A DNA stretch of 14,395 nucleotides from CAZAGD01 sp049699975 (lineage in GTDB: Bacteria; Desulfobacterota; SM23-61), in NCBI GenBank assembly GCA_049699975.1, contig JBNAWB010000086.1, forward strand, positions 1 to 14,395, read 5' to 3'. Under the pieces are notes generated by a model. It searched no databases and was not told the DNA's origin. It worked only from the letters and a program-made list of their open reading frames with translations. Both the position numbers and the translations under genes were made by a program. Below, one piece after another: positions 1 through 7,664 of this stretch; the stretch's first letter is position 1, and every line of letters begins with the position of its first letter.

Positions 1-62
1 GCAAAAGAGCGCTGCGGCTTTTGCTCATTTTCAAAGAAGAGCGGGCCTGAAGCGCTCTTTTT
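1..62 (+). promoter_or_regulatory. Terminator-like leader with competing hairpins upstream of livH
   Basis: Two local hairpins are visible: 1-7 with 18-24 (GCAAAAG/CTTTTGC), and 37-43 with 53-59 (AAGAGCG/CGCTCTT). The second can extend by a G-T pair and two A-T pairs and runs straight into TTTTT, like an intrinsic terminator. A third, perfect 11-bp pairing (3-13 with 51-61) would exclude both. The structure ends 21 nt before the preferred livH start. It may be the terminator of an upstream gene, an attenuator, or a hairpin lowering permease expression relative to an upstream livK; the window starts too late to tell. Confidence 0.55.
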
Positions 63-82
63 ATATGCGGAATGCGCCAAAT

Positions 83-976
83 ATGGATTTACTTAGTCAA
101 CTTTGTCAATATCTATTTACCGGTTTAACCTTAGGCAGTATTTATGCCTTAGTAGCCCTGGGATTCACCATGATTTATGGGGCCACCGGAATTATTAATC
201 TGGCCCAAGGTGAATTTGTCATGCTAGGTGGATTAATAATGGTTTTTAGCAGCACAGTGCTTCATCTTCCTCTACTCTTGGCTTTTATTTTCACGGTGAT
301 AGTAGTCACGCTTTTGGGGGCGCTCTTTGAGCGCTTAGCAATTCACCCCCTAAAAAATGCCTCTTTAATAACCTTAATCATGATTACCCTCGCTGGCTCA
401 ATATTATTTCGTGGAGGGGCCATGTTTATCTGGGGAAAAGACCCCTACGGCTTGCCGGCATTTAGTGGTGACCGACCATGGTACCTGGCGGGAGCTACCA
501 TTCAACCCCAGATTTTTTGGGTATTGGGGATCACAGGAATTGCGGTATTGGCCATTGGCATTTTTTTTAACCGCACTCTGACAGGTAAGGCTATGATAGC
601 TTGCGCCTGCAATCCGCTGGCCGCCCGTCTATTGGGAATAAACGTCTGGAAATTAGTCTTATTATCCTTTGCCTTGAGCGCGGCTTTGGGAGCCATTGCC
701 GGGATAATTATCACTCCGATCACCCTTATGGAATATGACCGCGGACCAATGCTGGCTTTAAAAGGCTTTTCTGCAGCGGTCTTGGGAGGATTGGGAAGTA
801 GTATGGGAGCGGTATTAGCTGGCTTTTTAATCGGCATTATCGAATCATTAGGCGCCGGATTAATATCTTCCGGATATAAAGACGCCTTAGCTCTATTAGT
901 CTTATTAATAGTTTTATGGCTTAAACCCAGCGGCATTTTAGGTAGTGCCGAAGAAAGTGCTTTAAAGAAGTTTTAA
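83..976 (+). CDS. livH: Branched-chain amino acid-type ABC transporter permease LivH
   Basis: One of the two inner-membrane permeases of a Liv-type (HAAT family) ABC importer, forming the translocation channel with LivM. Very hydrophobic, about eight membrane segments. It opens with the family's typical start, including GLTLGSIYALVALGFTMIYG, followed by GIINLAQGEF. The ATPase-coupling (EAA-like) loop is recognisable as ACNPLAARLLGINVWKL. With the start at 83 it is 297 residues, the usual LivH length. An in-frame ATG at 65 adds six residues but abuts the terminator-like T-run and has no ribosome site, so 83 is preferred; its own ribosome site is also weak. livM follows after 6 nt. Liv family members carry branched-chain amino acids but also urea, amides or aromatic acids, so the substrate is not fixed by this gene. 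Confidence 0.93.
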   Translation: MDLLSQLCQYLFTGLTLGSIYALVALGFTMIYGATGIINLAQGEFVMLGGLIMVFSSTVLHLPLLLAFIFTVIVVTLLGALFERLAIHPLKNASLITLIMITLAGSILFRGGAMFIWGKDPYGLPAFSGDRPWYLAGATIQPQIFWVLGITGIAVLAIGIFFNRTLTGKAMIACACNPLAARLLGINVWKLVLLSFALSAALGAIAGIIITPITLMEYDRGPMLALKGFSAAVLGGLGSSMGAVLAGFLIGIIESLGAGLISSGYKDALALLVLLIVLWLKPSGILGSAEESALKKF

Positions 977-982
977 AGAGAA

Positions 983-1921
983 ATGGCTAAAAAAGATTTA
1001 TATCCAATATTAATGATTGGCGCCGGCCTAATTTTTTTCCCTTTGCTAGCTAAAGGGAACGAATACTTTATAACTATTTTAGTTTTTTGGGGTATTAACG
1101 CCATTATAGCCATGGGTTTAAGCCTGCTCATGGGATATGCGGGACAAATCTCTTTGGGTCACGCAGCTTTTTTTGGCTTGGGAGCATACTCTTCCGGAAT
1201 TTTGACCGCCAAATATTCCTGGCCACCTATGTGGGGGATAATCTGGGGAATAATTTTGGCTGGAGGTATTGCTTATTTAGTTGGCAAACCAACTTTAAGA
1301 TTAAAAGGCCATTATATGGCCGTGGCTACTTTGGGTATCGGAGAAATATTTTATATTATCTTCAATGAATTGATTCCCCTTACTGGCGGCCCCTCTGGAT
1401 TATCGGGAATTCCCTTGTTGACCATTGGCGGGGAGTCTTTAGAGGGTATTAAATTTTTATACTTAGTTTGGCTTGTTTTTTTGCTCGTCTTGATTTTTTC
1501 ATTAAATTTAGTAAATTCGCGCATCGGCCGAGCCTGGCGGGCCATCCATGGCAGCGAATTAGGAGCGCTCACCTTAGGGGTAGATGTAGCCCGGTATAAA
1601 TTACAAATATTTGTGCTGAGCGCTATCTATGCCGCGTTGGCCGGGAGTCTTTATGCCCACTTTGTCACATTTATTAGTCCCAGCTCCTTCGGTTTAATGT
1701 TCTCTATTTTGCTCTTAATGATGGTCGTCGTTGGCGGAGCTGAGACTTTGTGGGGTGCTCTTTTAGGCGCTGGGGTTTTGACCTGGCTACCCGAGTATCT
1801 GCGCGGTTTAGAAGATTTTGAAGTTTTAGCCTACGGCGCTATATTAATGGTCGCCTTGCTTTTTATGCCCCGCGGTATTTTATTTGCGTTGAAACAGATT
1901 TTTTCGCGCCCAAAGAAATAG
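983..1921 (+). CDS. livM: Branched-chain amino acid-type ABC transporter permease LivM
   Basis: Second inner-membrane permease of the Liv-type importer, partner of LivH. 312 residues, mostly hydrophobic. It contains the LivM hallmark YAGQISLGHAAFFGLGAY (about residues 52-69), the block LKGHYMAVATLGIGEI, and near residue 190 the EAA-like coupling loop ELGALTLGVDVARYKL. It is shorter than Escherichia coli LivM because it lacks that protein's N-terminal extension; about 300-350 residues is normal in other bacteria. The ATG at 983 follows an AAAGAGAA purine stretch that overlaps the livH stop, so translation is probably coupled. livG starts 11 nt downstream. Confidence 0.93.
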   Translation: MAKKDLYPILMIGAGLIFFPLLAKGNEYFITILVFWGINAIIAMGLSLLMGYAGQISLGHAAFFGLGAYSSGILTAKYSWPPMWGIIWGIILAGGIAYLVGKPTLRLKGHYMAVATLGIGEIFYIIFNELIPLTGGPSGLSGIPLLTIGGESLEGIKFLYLVWLVFLLVLIFSLNLVNSRIGRAWRAIHGSELGALTLGVDVARYKLQIFVLSAIYAALAGSLYAHFVTFISPSSFGLMFSILLLMMVVVGGAETLWGALLGAGVLTWLPEYLRGLEDFEVLAYGAILMVALLFMPRGILFALKQIFSRPKK

Positions 1922-1932
1922 AGGGACTTATT

Positions 1933-2700
1933 TTGTCCGAGATAATCCTGCAAGTTCAAAATTTGCGCAAGTATTTTGGCGGAGTGCGGGCCATTGATCA
2001 ACTTGATTTTGTGGTGGCTAAGGGCAAGATCAAGTCGATCATCGGTCCTAATGGAGCAGGTAAGACCACTCTATTCAATTTGTTAACGGGGATCATTCCG
2101 CCCACGGCCGGCACTTTACAATTTGCCGGAAAAATTCTAAACGGATTGCAGCCCCATATGATTGCCCGCTTAGGGATCGGCCGCACTTTTCAGAATTTGG
2201 AACTTTTTGGCAACATGACCGTCTTAGAAAATGTTATGGTAGGAAGGCATCTCCGGACAAAGGCCGGAATTTTTAGTGCGGCCCTGAGATTACCCCAAAT
2301 GCGTCAAGAAGAAAAAGAGGCTAAAAGGCGAGCTTTAGAAGAATTGCATTTTATGGGCCTGGCGGATAAAGCTAACTTCTTAGCTACGGCTTTGCCTTTG
2401 GGAGAGCAGAGGCTTTTGGAAATCGCCCGGGCTTTAGCCACTGAACCGCGGCTTTTGCTTCTTGATGAACCAGCCGCAGGATTAAATATGCGGGAAACCG
2501 CCAAATTAGCCGAGACAATATTCCGTATCTGTGAGCGCGGCATTACCGTTTTGCTCGTCGAACACGATATGAGCTTGGTTATGGAAGTATCTGATGAAGT
2601 CTTAGTTCTGAATTACGGGCGCAAAGTGGCCGAAGGGCCCCCGCGGGAAATTCAGCGGCATCCCGAAGTAATCGCTGCTTATTTGGGAGAGGAAGCCTAA
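1933..2700 (+). CDS. livG: Liv-type ABC transporter ATP-binding protein LivG (TTG start)
   Basis: Cytoplasmic ATPase driving the Liv importer, working as a pair with LivF. 255 residues. Walker A is GPNGAGKT (38-45), the Q-loop lies in GRTFQNLELF (83-92), Walker B with the Liv-type extension is LLLLDEPAAGLN (174-185), and the H-loop histidine is in VEHDMS (residue 211). The signature motif is LPLGEQR (154-160) rather than LSGGQ; LivG proteins generally depart from LSGGQ here (often YGQQR), but this version is further off. The start is TTG at 1933, six bases after GAGGGA, and gives the expected N-terminus. Only one base separates its stop from livF. Confidence 0.93.
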   Translation: MSEIILQVQNLRKYFGGVRAIDQLDFVVAKGKIKSIIGPNGAGKTTLFNLLTGIIPPTAGTLQFAGKILNGLQPHMIARLGIGRTFQNLELFGNMTVLENVMVGRHLRTKAGIFSAALRLPQMRQEEKEAKRRALEELHFMGLADKANFLATALPLGEQRLLEIARALATEPRLLLLDEPAAGLNMRETAKLAETIFRICERGITVLLVEHDMSLVMEVSDEVLVLNYGRKVAEGPPREIQRHPEVIAAYLGEEA

Positions 2701-2701
2701 A

Positions 2702-3436
2702 GTGCTAAAGGTAGAGAGCGTCAGTGCTTATTATGGATCTATGCCTGTCTTACGTAATGTTTCCCTCCATGTGAGTCCCGGGGAAATTGTCACTCTCTTA
2801 GGCGCGAACGGAGCGGGCAAAAGTACTCTGCTGAAGGTAATTTCGGGAATATGCCCAGCGGCCAAAGGAAAGCTGTTCTTTAACGGGCAAAATATTACGG
2901 GCTTATCCACGGAGCAAATCTTGCGCTTGGGCGTGGGGCAGGTCCCAGAAGGCCGCCAAATTTTCGCGCCCCTGAGCGTGCTGGACAATTTAATTTTAGG
3001 AGCCTATGTACGGTTTTTTCAGGATGATAAAAAAAATATTTGGCGGGATTTAGAAAATGTCTTTGAGCTTTTTCCTATTCTGAAAGAAAGGGCTAAACAG
3101 CGCGCGGGAACTCTTTCGGGAGGCGAGCAACAGATGCTGGCCATCGGCCGAACCTTAATGGCTAAACCCAAATTGCTTCTTTTAGATGAACCTTCTATGG
3201 GGTTGGCTCCCCGGATTACTAATGATATTTTGCGGATCATAAAAAGCTTAAGAGAAAAGTCCACCACTATTCTTTTAGTGGAACAGAATGCCCAGGCGGC
3301 TTTGAAGATAGCTGATCGAGGCTATGTCTTAGAGACCGGCCGGATTATCTTGGAAGGTGAGAGTCACGATCTTTTGCACAACAAGGAAGTGCAACGCGCT
3401 TATTTAGGAAAAGAGTATCGCGAAATATGGGAGTAA
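2702..3436 (+). CDS. livF: Liv-type ABC transporter ATP-binding protein LivF (GTG start)
   Basis: Second cytoplasmic ATPase of the Liv importer. 244 residues. Walker A is GANGAGKST (34-42), the family-specific PEGRQIF follows at 82-88, the signature is LSGGEQQ (138-144), Walker B is LLLLDEPSMGLAP, and the usual H-loop histidine is replaced by VEQN (193-196), as is normal in LivF. The GTG at 2702 is one base after the livG stop, with GGAGAGGA upstream inside livG, so the two are probably translated together. paaK follows 10 nt downstream. The last residues (KEYREIWE) carry a short charged tail. Family assignment is secure; substrate is unknown. Confidence 0.94.
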   Translation: MLKVESVSAYYGSMPVLRNVSLHVSPGEIVTLLGANGAGKSTLLKVISGICPAAKGKLFFNGQNITGLSTEQILRLGVGQVPEGRQIFAPLSVLDNLILGAYVRFFQDDKKNIWRDLENVFELFPILKERAKQRAGTLSGGEQQMLAIGRTLMAKPKLLLLDEPSMGLAPRITNDILRIIKSLREKSTTILLVEQNAQAALKIADRGYVLETGRIILEGESHDLLHNKEVQRAYLGKEYREIWE

Positions 3437-3446
3437 GGGAGGAGAT

Positions 3447-4745
3447 ATGATTTGGGATAAGCGCTATGAATGCCTGCCGCGGGAAGAAATCGAACAGCTT
3501 CAATTAGAACGTTTGCAATCAACATTAAATCGGGTTTATCGCAATGTAGCTTTCTACCGCAAGAAATTTGATGAGCTAAAGATTTTACCTGAAGAAATCC
3601 AATCGTTAAAGGATTTAGCCAATTTCCCCTTCACCACTAAAGAAGATCTACGCCATAGTTACCCTTACGGAATGTTTGCTCTTCCTTTGCGGGAGGTAGT
3701 CCGTATTCATTCCTCTTCAGGCGTTACTGGCAAACCAACTGTAACGGGCTATACCAAGAACGACTTACACCACTGGAGTCAATTGACGGCGCGGGTGCTT
3801 ACCGCCGGCGGCGTAACTAAAGACGATGTAGTTCAGATTACTTTTCGTTACGGACTGTTCACAGGTGCTTTTGGCCTGCATCAGGGGGCAGAGCTTATCG
3901 GCGCTTCCGTGATTCCCATGTCCACAGGCAACACCCAAAAACAAGTGATGATCATGCAAGATTATAAGACCACGGCCTTGGTGGGTACACCTTCTTATGC
4001 CCTTCGCCTGGCGAAATATATGGAAGAGGCAGGAATTGATCCGAAGAGCTTATCTTTAAAACTGGGCCTTTTTGGGGGGGAGCCATTTCCTGAAGCTATG
4101 CGCAAGGAGATTGAAGAACGTCTATTTATTAACGCCACGGATAATTATGGCGTAAGCGAAGTGATGGGCCCGGGCGTTTCTGCCGAATGTTTGCATAAGA
4201 ACGGCTTACACTTATACGAGGATCATTTTATTGCGGAGATTATTGACCCCCAAACCCTGCAGGTTTTGCCTCCTGGCGCGGAAGGAGAGTTAGTCTTGAC
4301 TACACTTACGAAGGAAGCCTTTCCATTAATCCGTTACCGCACGCGAGACATAACTGCCCTAGATTATTCTCCTTGTCCTTGTGGCCGCACCCTCGTGCGT
4401 ATGAAAAAAGTTTTGGGCCGGACTGATGATATAGTCATCATTAAAGGGGTTAAAGTCTTCCCCACTCAGGTGGAAGCTATTTTAATGGAAATTGAGGGCG
4501 TAGAACCGCATTATCAATTGATCGCTGACCGGCAAGAAGGAATAGACACGCTGGAAGTAAAAGTAGAAGTAAATGAAAAAGTCTTCTCTGATGAAATAAA
4601 AAATTTGCAAAACATTTCGGCGCAAATTGAACGCCGCTTTCGAGAAATAATTGGCGTAAGCGCTAAAGTGAAGCTAGTGGCTCCGGAGAGCTTGGGGAAA
4701 GGTGAAGAAAAGATACCTAAAGTCGTTGATCGGCGGAAAAAATAA
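3447..4745 (+). CDS. paaK: Phenylacetate-CoA ligase (AMP-forming), PaaK family
   Basis: An adenylating enzyme that activates phenylacetate or a related arylacetate with ATP and CoA to the aryl-CoA thioester, in the cytoplasm. 432 residues, the normal length. The N-terminus has the PaaK-type WDKRYECLPREEIEQLQLERL. The phosphate-binding motif is SSSGVTGKP (89-97). The adenylate site is DNYGVSEVMGPGVSAEC (232-248), and the hinge region is GRTDDIVIIKGVKVFPTQVE (324-343). A CPCGRT motif lies at 310-315. The C-terminal domain ends in EEKIPKVVDRR, where Lys422 is the probable catalytic lysine, in place of the usual SEGKAKRV-type sequence. It sits 10 nt after livF behind a strong GGGAGGAG ribosome site. 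Indoleacetate or other aryl-acid ligase activity is possible. Confidence 0.9.
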   Translation: MIWDKRYECLPREEIEQLQLERLQSTLNRVYRNVAFYRKKFDELKILPEEIQSLKDLANFPFTTKEDLRHSYPYGMFALPLREVVRIHSSSGVTGKPTVTGYTKNDLHHWSQLTARVLTAGGVTKDDVVQITFRYGLFTGAFGLHQGAELIGASVIPMSTGNTQKQVMIMQDYKTTALVGTPSYALRLAKYMEEAGIDPKSLSLKLGLFGGEPFPEAMRKEIEERLFINATDNYGVSEVMGPGVSAECLHKNGLHLYEDHFIAEIIDPQTLQVLPPGAEGELVLTTLTKEAFPLIRYRTRDITALDYSPCPCGRTLVRMKKVLGRTDDIVIIKGVKVFPTQVEAILMEIEGVEPHYQLIADRQEGIDTLEVKVEVNEKVFSDEIKNLQNISAQIERRFREIIGVSAKVKLVAPESLGKGEEKIPKVVDRRKK

Positions 4746-4780
4746 CCAAAATTTTTATTTGGCCGTAAATGAATAAAAAA

Positions 4781-4798
4781 AGGAGGAATAAAAACGTG
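4781..4798 (+). promoter_or_regulatory. Strong ribosome-binding site fixing the dctP start at GTG
   Basis: AGGAGG at 4781-4786 lies nine bases before GTG at 4796. The in-frame ATG at 4769 is upstream of this site and has no purine-rich sequence before it. The GTG start also gives a conventional signal peptide beginning MKRKG, without nine extra Lys/Arg/Asn-rich residues. Confidence 0.8.
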
Positions 4799-5809
4799 AA
4801 GCGTAAAGGCACTTTTTTAATTTTTTTCTTTTTCAGTTGGTTTTTTGCTTTGGCCTCTTGGGGCTGGCCCCAGAGCAAACCCATTGAGCTTTCTTATTCT
4901 ATCTTTTTCCCAGCTCCCCATAAGCATACGGTTTTAGCAGGAGAATGGGCCAAAGAAATAGAGAACCGCACTGGAGGGCGAGTAAAGATTACTATTTTTC
5001 CTGGCGGAACCCTCACGCCGGCCGACAAATGTTATGATGGTGTGGAAAAAGGAATTTCGCACTTAGGCATGTCTGTGCTTGCTTACACCATGGGCAAATT
5101 TCCACTCACCGAGGTCATTGATTTGCCTCTGGGCTATAAAAGCGGCTTATCGGCCACGAAGCTGATTAATGCTTATTACCGTAAATTTCAGCCACCAGAA
5201 TTTTCCGGAACTAAGGTTATGTATTTTCATGCCCACGGTCCTGGGTTATTACATACTAAGAAGCCGGTTTATAAATTGGAGGATTTAAAAGGAATGAAGA
5301 TTCGTTGTACCGGAATGGCAGCTAAAATTGTCAAAGCTTTAGGAGGCGTGCCAGTTGCTATGCCTATGGGCGAAACGTATGATGCTCTAAATCGGGGAGT
5401 AGTTGATGGGTCCATGGCGCCGCAAGAAGCTTTACAAGGATGGAAGTGGGGCGAAGTTGTTAAATTTACCACGGAATCTTTTGGCGCGGCCTATAGTACA
5501 GCTTTCTTTGTGGTGATGAATAAAGAAAAATGGCATTCTTTGCCTGCTGATATTCAAAAAATTATAGAAAAAGTAAACGAGGAATGGATAGAAAAGACTG
5601 GCAAAAATTGGGATGAAATCGATAGGGTAGGGCGGGAGTTTACTCTAAAATTAGGAAACAAGATCATTTCCTTGTCGGCCGCGGAAAACGAACGATGGGC
5701 CAAGGCTGTACAGCCCATCCTCAAAGATTATGTAGAACGGATGAAGGCTAAGGGACTCCCTGGCGAAGAAGCGCTGCAATTTTGTTGGCAACAACTGCCC
5801 AGATTATAA
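4796..5809 (+). CDS. dctP: TRAP transporter solute-binding protein, DctP family
   Basis: Periplasmic receptor of a tripartite ATP-independent periplasmic transporter, which imports organic acids using a sodium or proton gradient. With the GTG start it is 337 residues, normal for DctP. It has a signal peptide: a basic start (MKRKG), a Phe-rich core at about 6-22, and probable cleavage near ALASWG; there is no lipobox cysteine. The family pattern LEDLKGMKIRCTG (161-173) contains the conserved substrate-carboxylate arginine (Arg170). Other family blocks are IFPGGTL, GVEKGISHLGM and GETYDALNRGVVDGSMAP. It lies 50 nt after paaK and 19 nt before dctQ. The ligand cannot be read from sequence; given the neighbours, a 2-oxo acid or aryl carboxylate is a reasonable guess. 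Confidence 0.9.
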   Translation: MKRKGTFLIFFFFSWFFALASWGWPQSKPIELSYSIFFPAPHKHTVLAGEWAKEIENRTGGRVKITIFPGGTLTPADKCYDGVEKGISHLGMSVLAYTMGKFPLTEVIDLPLGYKSGLSATKLINAYYRKFQPPEFSGTKVMYFHAHGPGLLHTKKPVYKLEDLKGMKIRCTGMAAKIVKALGGVPVAMPMGETYDALNRGVVDGSMAPQEALQGWKWGEVVKFTTESFGAAYSTAFFVVMNKEKWHSLPADIQKIIEKVNEEWIEKTGKNWDEIDRVGREFTLKLGNKIISLSAAENERWAKAVQPILKDYVERMKAKGLPGEEALQFCWQQLPRL

Positions 5810-5828
5810 GAAAATTCAAAGGACCATG

Positions 5829-6329
5829 ATGGAGAATTCCAAGAGCGTTTCGAAATTTTTAGCGACCATGGAGAAGATCAGTGGGACTTTGCATGCGGTG
5901 GCCGGGAGCAGCCTTATCCTGCTTATGACTTTAACGATGGCCGATGTTTTCTTGCGCTTCTTTAAGAATCCCATTGTAGGTACTTATGAATTGGTGGCTT
6001 ATGCCGGGGCAGTTGCCATTGGCTTCTCTATCCCTTATACTTCTTGGGCCCGCGGACATATCTACGTGGATTTTTTTACAGGAAAATTACCTGTGGCTGG
6101 CCGCCGAATTTTCCAGGTCGCTACCCGTCTTTTGGGGATGATCTTATTCTTAATCATGGGCTGGAATTTAATCATCATGGGCAAAGATTTGCAGATATCG
6201 GGTGAAGTCTCTTTAACCCTGCAATTCCCTTTTTTTTATATTGTCTATGGATTAGGCGGCGTTTGCTTGATCCAAATTTTTGTTTTGTTGGCTGATATTT
6301 TTAAAGTCTTTACCGGCCGCTATGAATGA
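5829..6329 (+). CDS. dctQ: TRAP transporter small permease, DctQ family
   Basis: Small four-helix membrane subunit that pairs with DctM. 166 residues from the ATG at 5829. Hydrophobic segments lie at about 22-40, 50-72, 92-112 and 130-153. The typical motifs are MADVFLRFF, GTYELVAYAG (around 49-58) and the WARGHIYVDFF block (about 72-82). Two ATGs occur in tandem: 5826 would leave only two bases after AAAGGA (5818-5823), while 5829 leaves five, so 5829 is preferred. The end overlaps the likely dctM start by 8 nt, a common arrangement that couples the two permeases. Confidence 0.9.
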   Translation: MENSKSVSKFLATMEKISGTLHAVAGSSLILLMTLTMADVFLRFFKNPIVGTYELVAYAGAVAIGFSIPYTSWARGHIYVDFFTGKLPVAGRRIFQVATRLLGMILFLIMGWNLIIMGKDLQISGEVSLTLQFPFFYIVYGLGGVCLIQIFVLLADIFKVFTGRYE

Positions 6330-7623
6330 AGGCTTTATCGGTTTAGTAGGGCTGACCTTAGTTTTAGCCTTATTTTTTACAGGGATTGAGATAGGCTTCG
6401 CTATGGCCATCGTGGGCTTCTTAGGCTTTGGCTATCTCGTTTCTTGGCCGGCCGCTTTTAATCTATTGGCCAAAGACATATTTGATGTCTTATCTTCCTA
6501 TGGTTTTACGGTAATTCCTCTTTTTATTCTCATGGGACAAATTGCCTTTAATGCCGGAATTGCTAAAAGGCTATATAAGGCGGCCTATAAATTTTTGGGG
6601 CATATTCCGGGTGGATTGGCCATGGCTACTGTGGGGGGCGCTACAGCTTTTAAAGCAATTTGTGGTTCTTCGCCAGCAACCGCAGCCACTTTTGCCAGCG
6701 TAGCCATTCCAGAAATGGATCGCTATGGGTATAATAAAAAACTATCTACCGGGGTAGTGGCTTCCGTGGGCACTTTGGGCATACTGATGCCCCCCAGTGT
6801 TACCTTAATCGTTTTTGGAGTAATCACCGAACAATCTATTGGCAAATTATTTTTGGCTGGCTTAATCCCTTCCTTGCTTATTGCCTTGTTTTTCATTTTT
6901 ATCATTCTCGCCTGGTGTAAGCTGAATCCTCTTTTAGGACCGCGAGGCGAAAAGGCTGCCTGGCGGGAACGGTTAGCCTCCTTGCCAGAAGTTCTGTGGG
7001 TGGTGCTTATTTTTCTTTTAGTCATCGGGGGAATGATGAAAGGCTTTTTCACCCCCACGGAAGCAGGCAGTATTGGGGTAGGGGCCGTGCTCATTTTAGC
7101 TATTAGCCAAAGAGATCTCAATTTTAAAAGCTTTCTTAAGTCGGTCAATGAATCCCTAAAAACTGCCTGCATGGTGCTCATGCTTATTGCCGGCTCCACA
7201 ATCTTGGGCCATTTTCTAGCCGTAACCAAAATACCTATGCTCGCCGCCGATTGGATTATTGAGCTTAATTACCCGCCTTATGTAACTATGGTTATCATTG
7301 CCCTCATTTATCTTTTGGGAGGTTCTTTTATTGATGATCTGGCTTTCATGATTTTGGCTACCCCTATTTTCTATCCCGTGATCATAAAAATTGGTTTTGA
7401 CCCTATTTGGTTCGGCATGATCATCGGCATTACGATTATGATTGGCGTAGTTATTCCGCCGGTGGCCATAAATGTTTTTGTGGTGAAGAACATCGCTCGG
7501 GTTCCCTTTGGTATTATTTATAAGGGCGTGGCTCCATTTTTAATAAGCCTTATTTTTTGTGCTTTTTTGCTATTTTTATTCCCGGAGATAGCTTTATTCC
7601 TGCCCAGGTGGTTAATGCCTTAA
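6322..7623 (+). CDS. dctM: TRAP transporter large permease, DctM family
   Basis: The large translocating subunit of the TRAP system, in the ion transporter superfamily. 433 residues, normal for DctM, with about a dozen hydrophobic segments. Recognisable family blocks are FVIPLFILMGQIAFNAG-like sequence near 60, GGATAFKAICGSSPATAATFASVAIPEM, GVVASVGTLGILMPPSV and, near the C-terminus, GVVIPPVAINVFVVKN. The ATG at 6322 is chosen over the in-frame ATG at 6280 because it gives the usual short N-terminus (MNEGFIGLVG) and an 8-nt overlap with dctQ rather than a 50-nt one. There is no strong ribosome site, which fits coupling to dctQ. Its stop is 41 nt before the aminotransferase gene. Confidence 0.93.
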   Translation: MNEGFIGLVGLTLVLALFFTGIEIGFAMAIVGFLGFGYLVSWPAAFNLLAKDIFDVLSSYGFTVIPLFILMGQIAFNAGIAKRLYKAAYKFLGHIPGGLAMATVGGATAFKAICGSSPATAATFASVAIPEMDRYGYNKKLSTGVVASVGTLGILMPPSVTLIVFGVITEQSIGKLFLAGLIPSLLIALFFIFIILAWCKLNPLLGPRGEKAAWRERLASLPEVLWVVLIFLLVIGGMMKGFFTPTEAGSIGVGAVLILAISQRDLNFKSFLKSVNESLKTACMVLMLIAGSTILGHFLAVTKIPMLAADWIIELNYPPYVTMVIIALIYLLGGSFIDDLAFMILATPIFYPVIIKIGFDPIWFGMIIGITIMIGVVIPPVAINVFVVKNIARVPFGIIYKGVAPFLISLIFCAFLLFLFPEIALFLPRWLMP

Positions 7624-7664
7624 AAAAGAATGGCCGGGATAATTTATTAGAAAGGTGAAAAATA

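Noticed and set aside
502..936. 144-codon open frame antisense to livH
   Set aside because: It is the reverse complement of a clear membrane protein gene, is rich in Pro/Lys/Ala as such shadows are, and has no recognisable domain.
4746..4762. Hairpin CCAAA/TTTGG between paaK and dctP as a terminator
   Set aside because: Only five AT-rich pairs and no T-run after it; too weak to split the operon.
6280..6321. Longer dctM starting at ATG 6280
   Set aside because: The extra 14 residues are encoded within dctQ in another frame, do not look like the family N-terminus, and would give an unusually long 50-nt overlap.
6723..7229. 168-codon open frame antisense to dctM
   Set aside because: It lies wholly inside the conserved dctM gene, has no ribosome site or family motif, and its composition is what a membrane protein gives in reverse.
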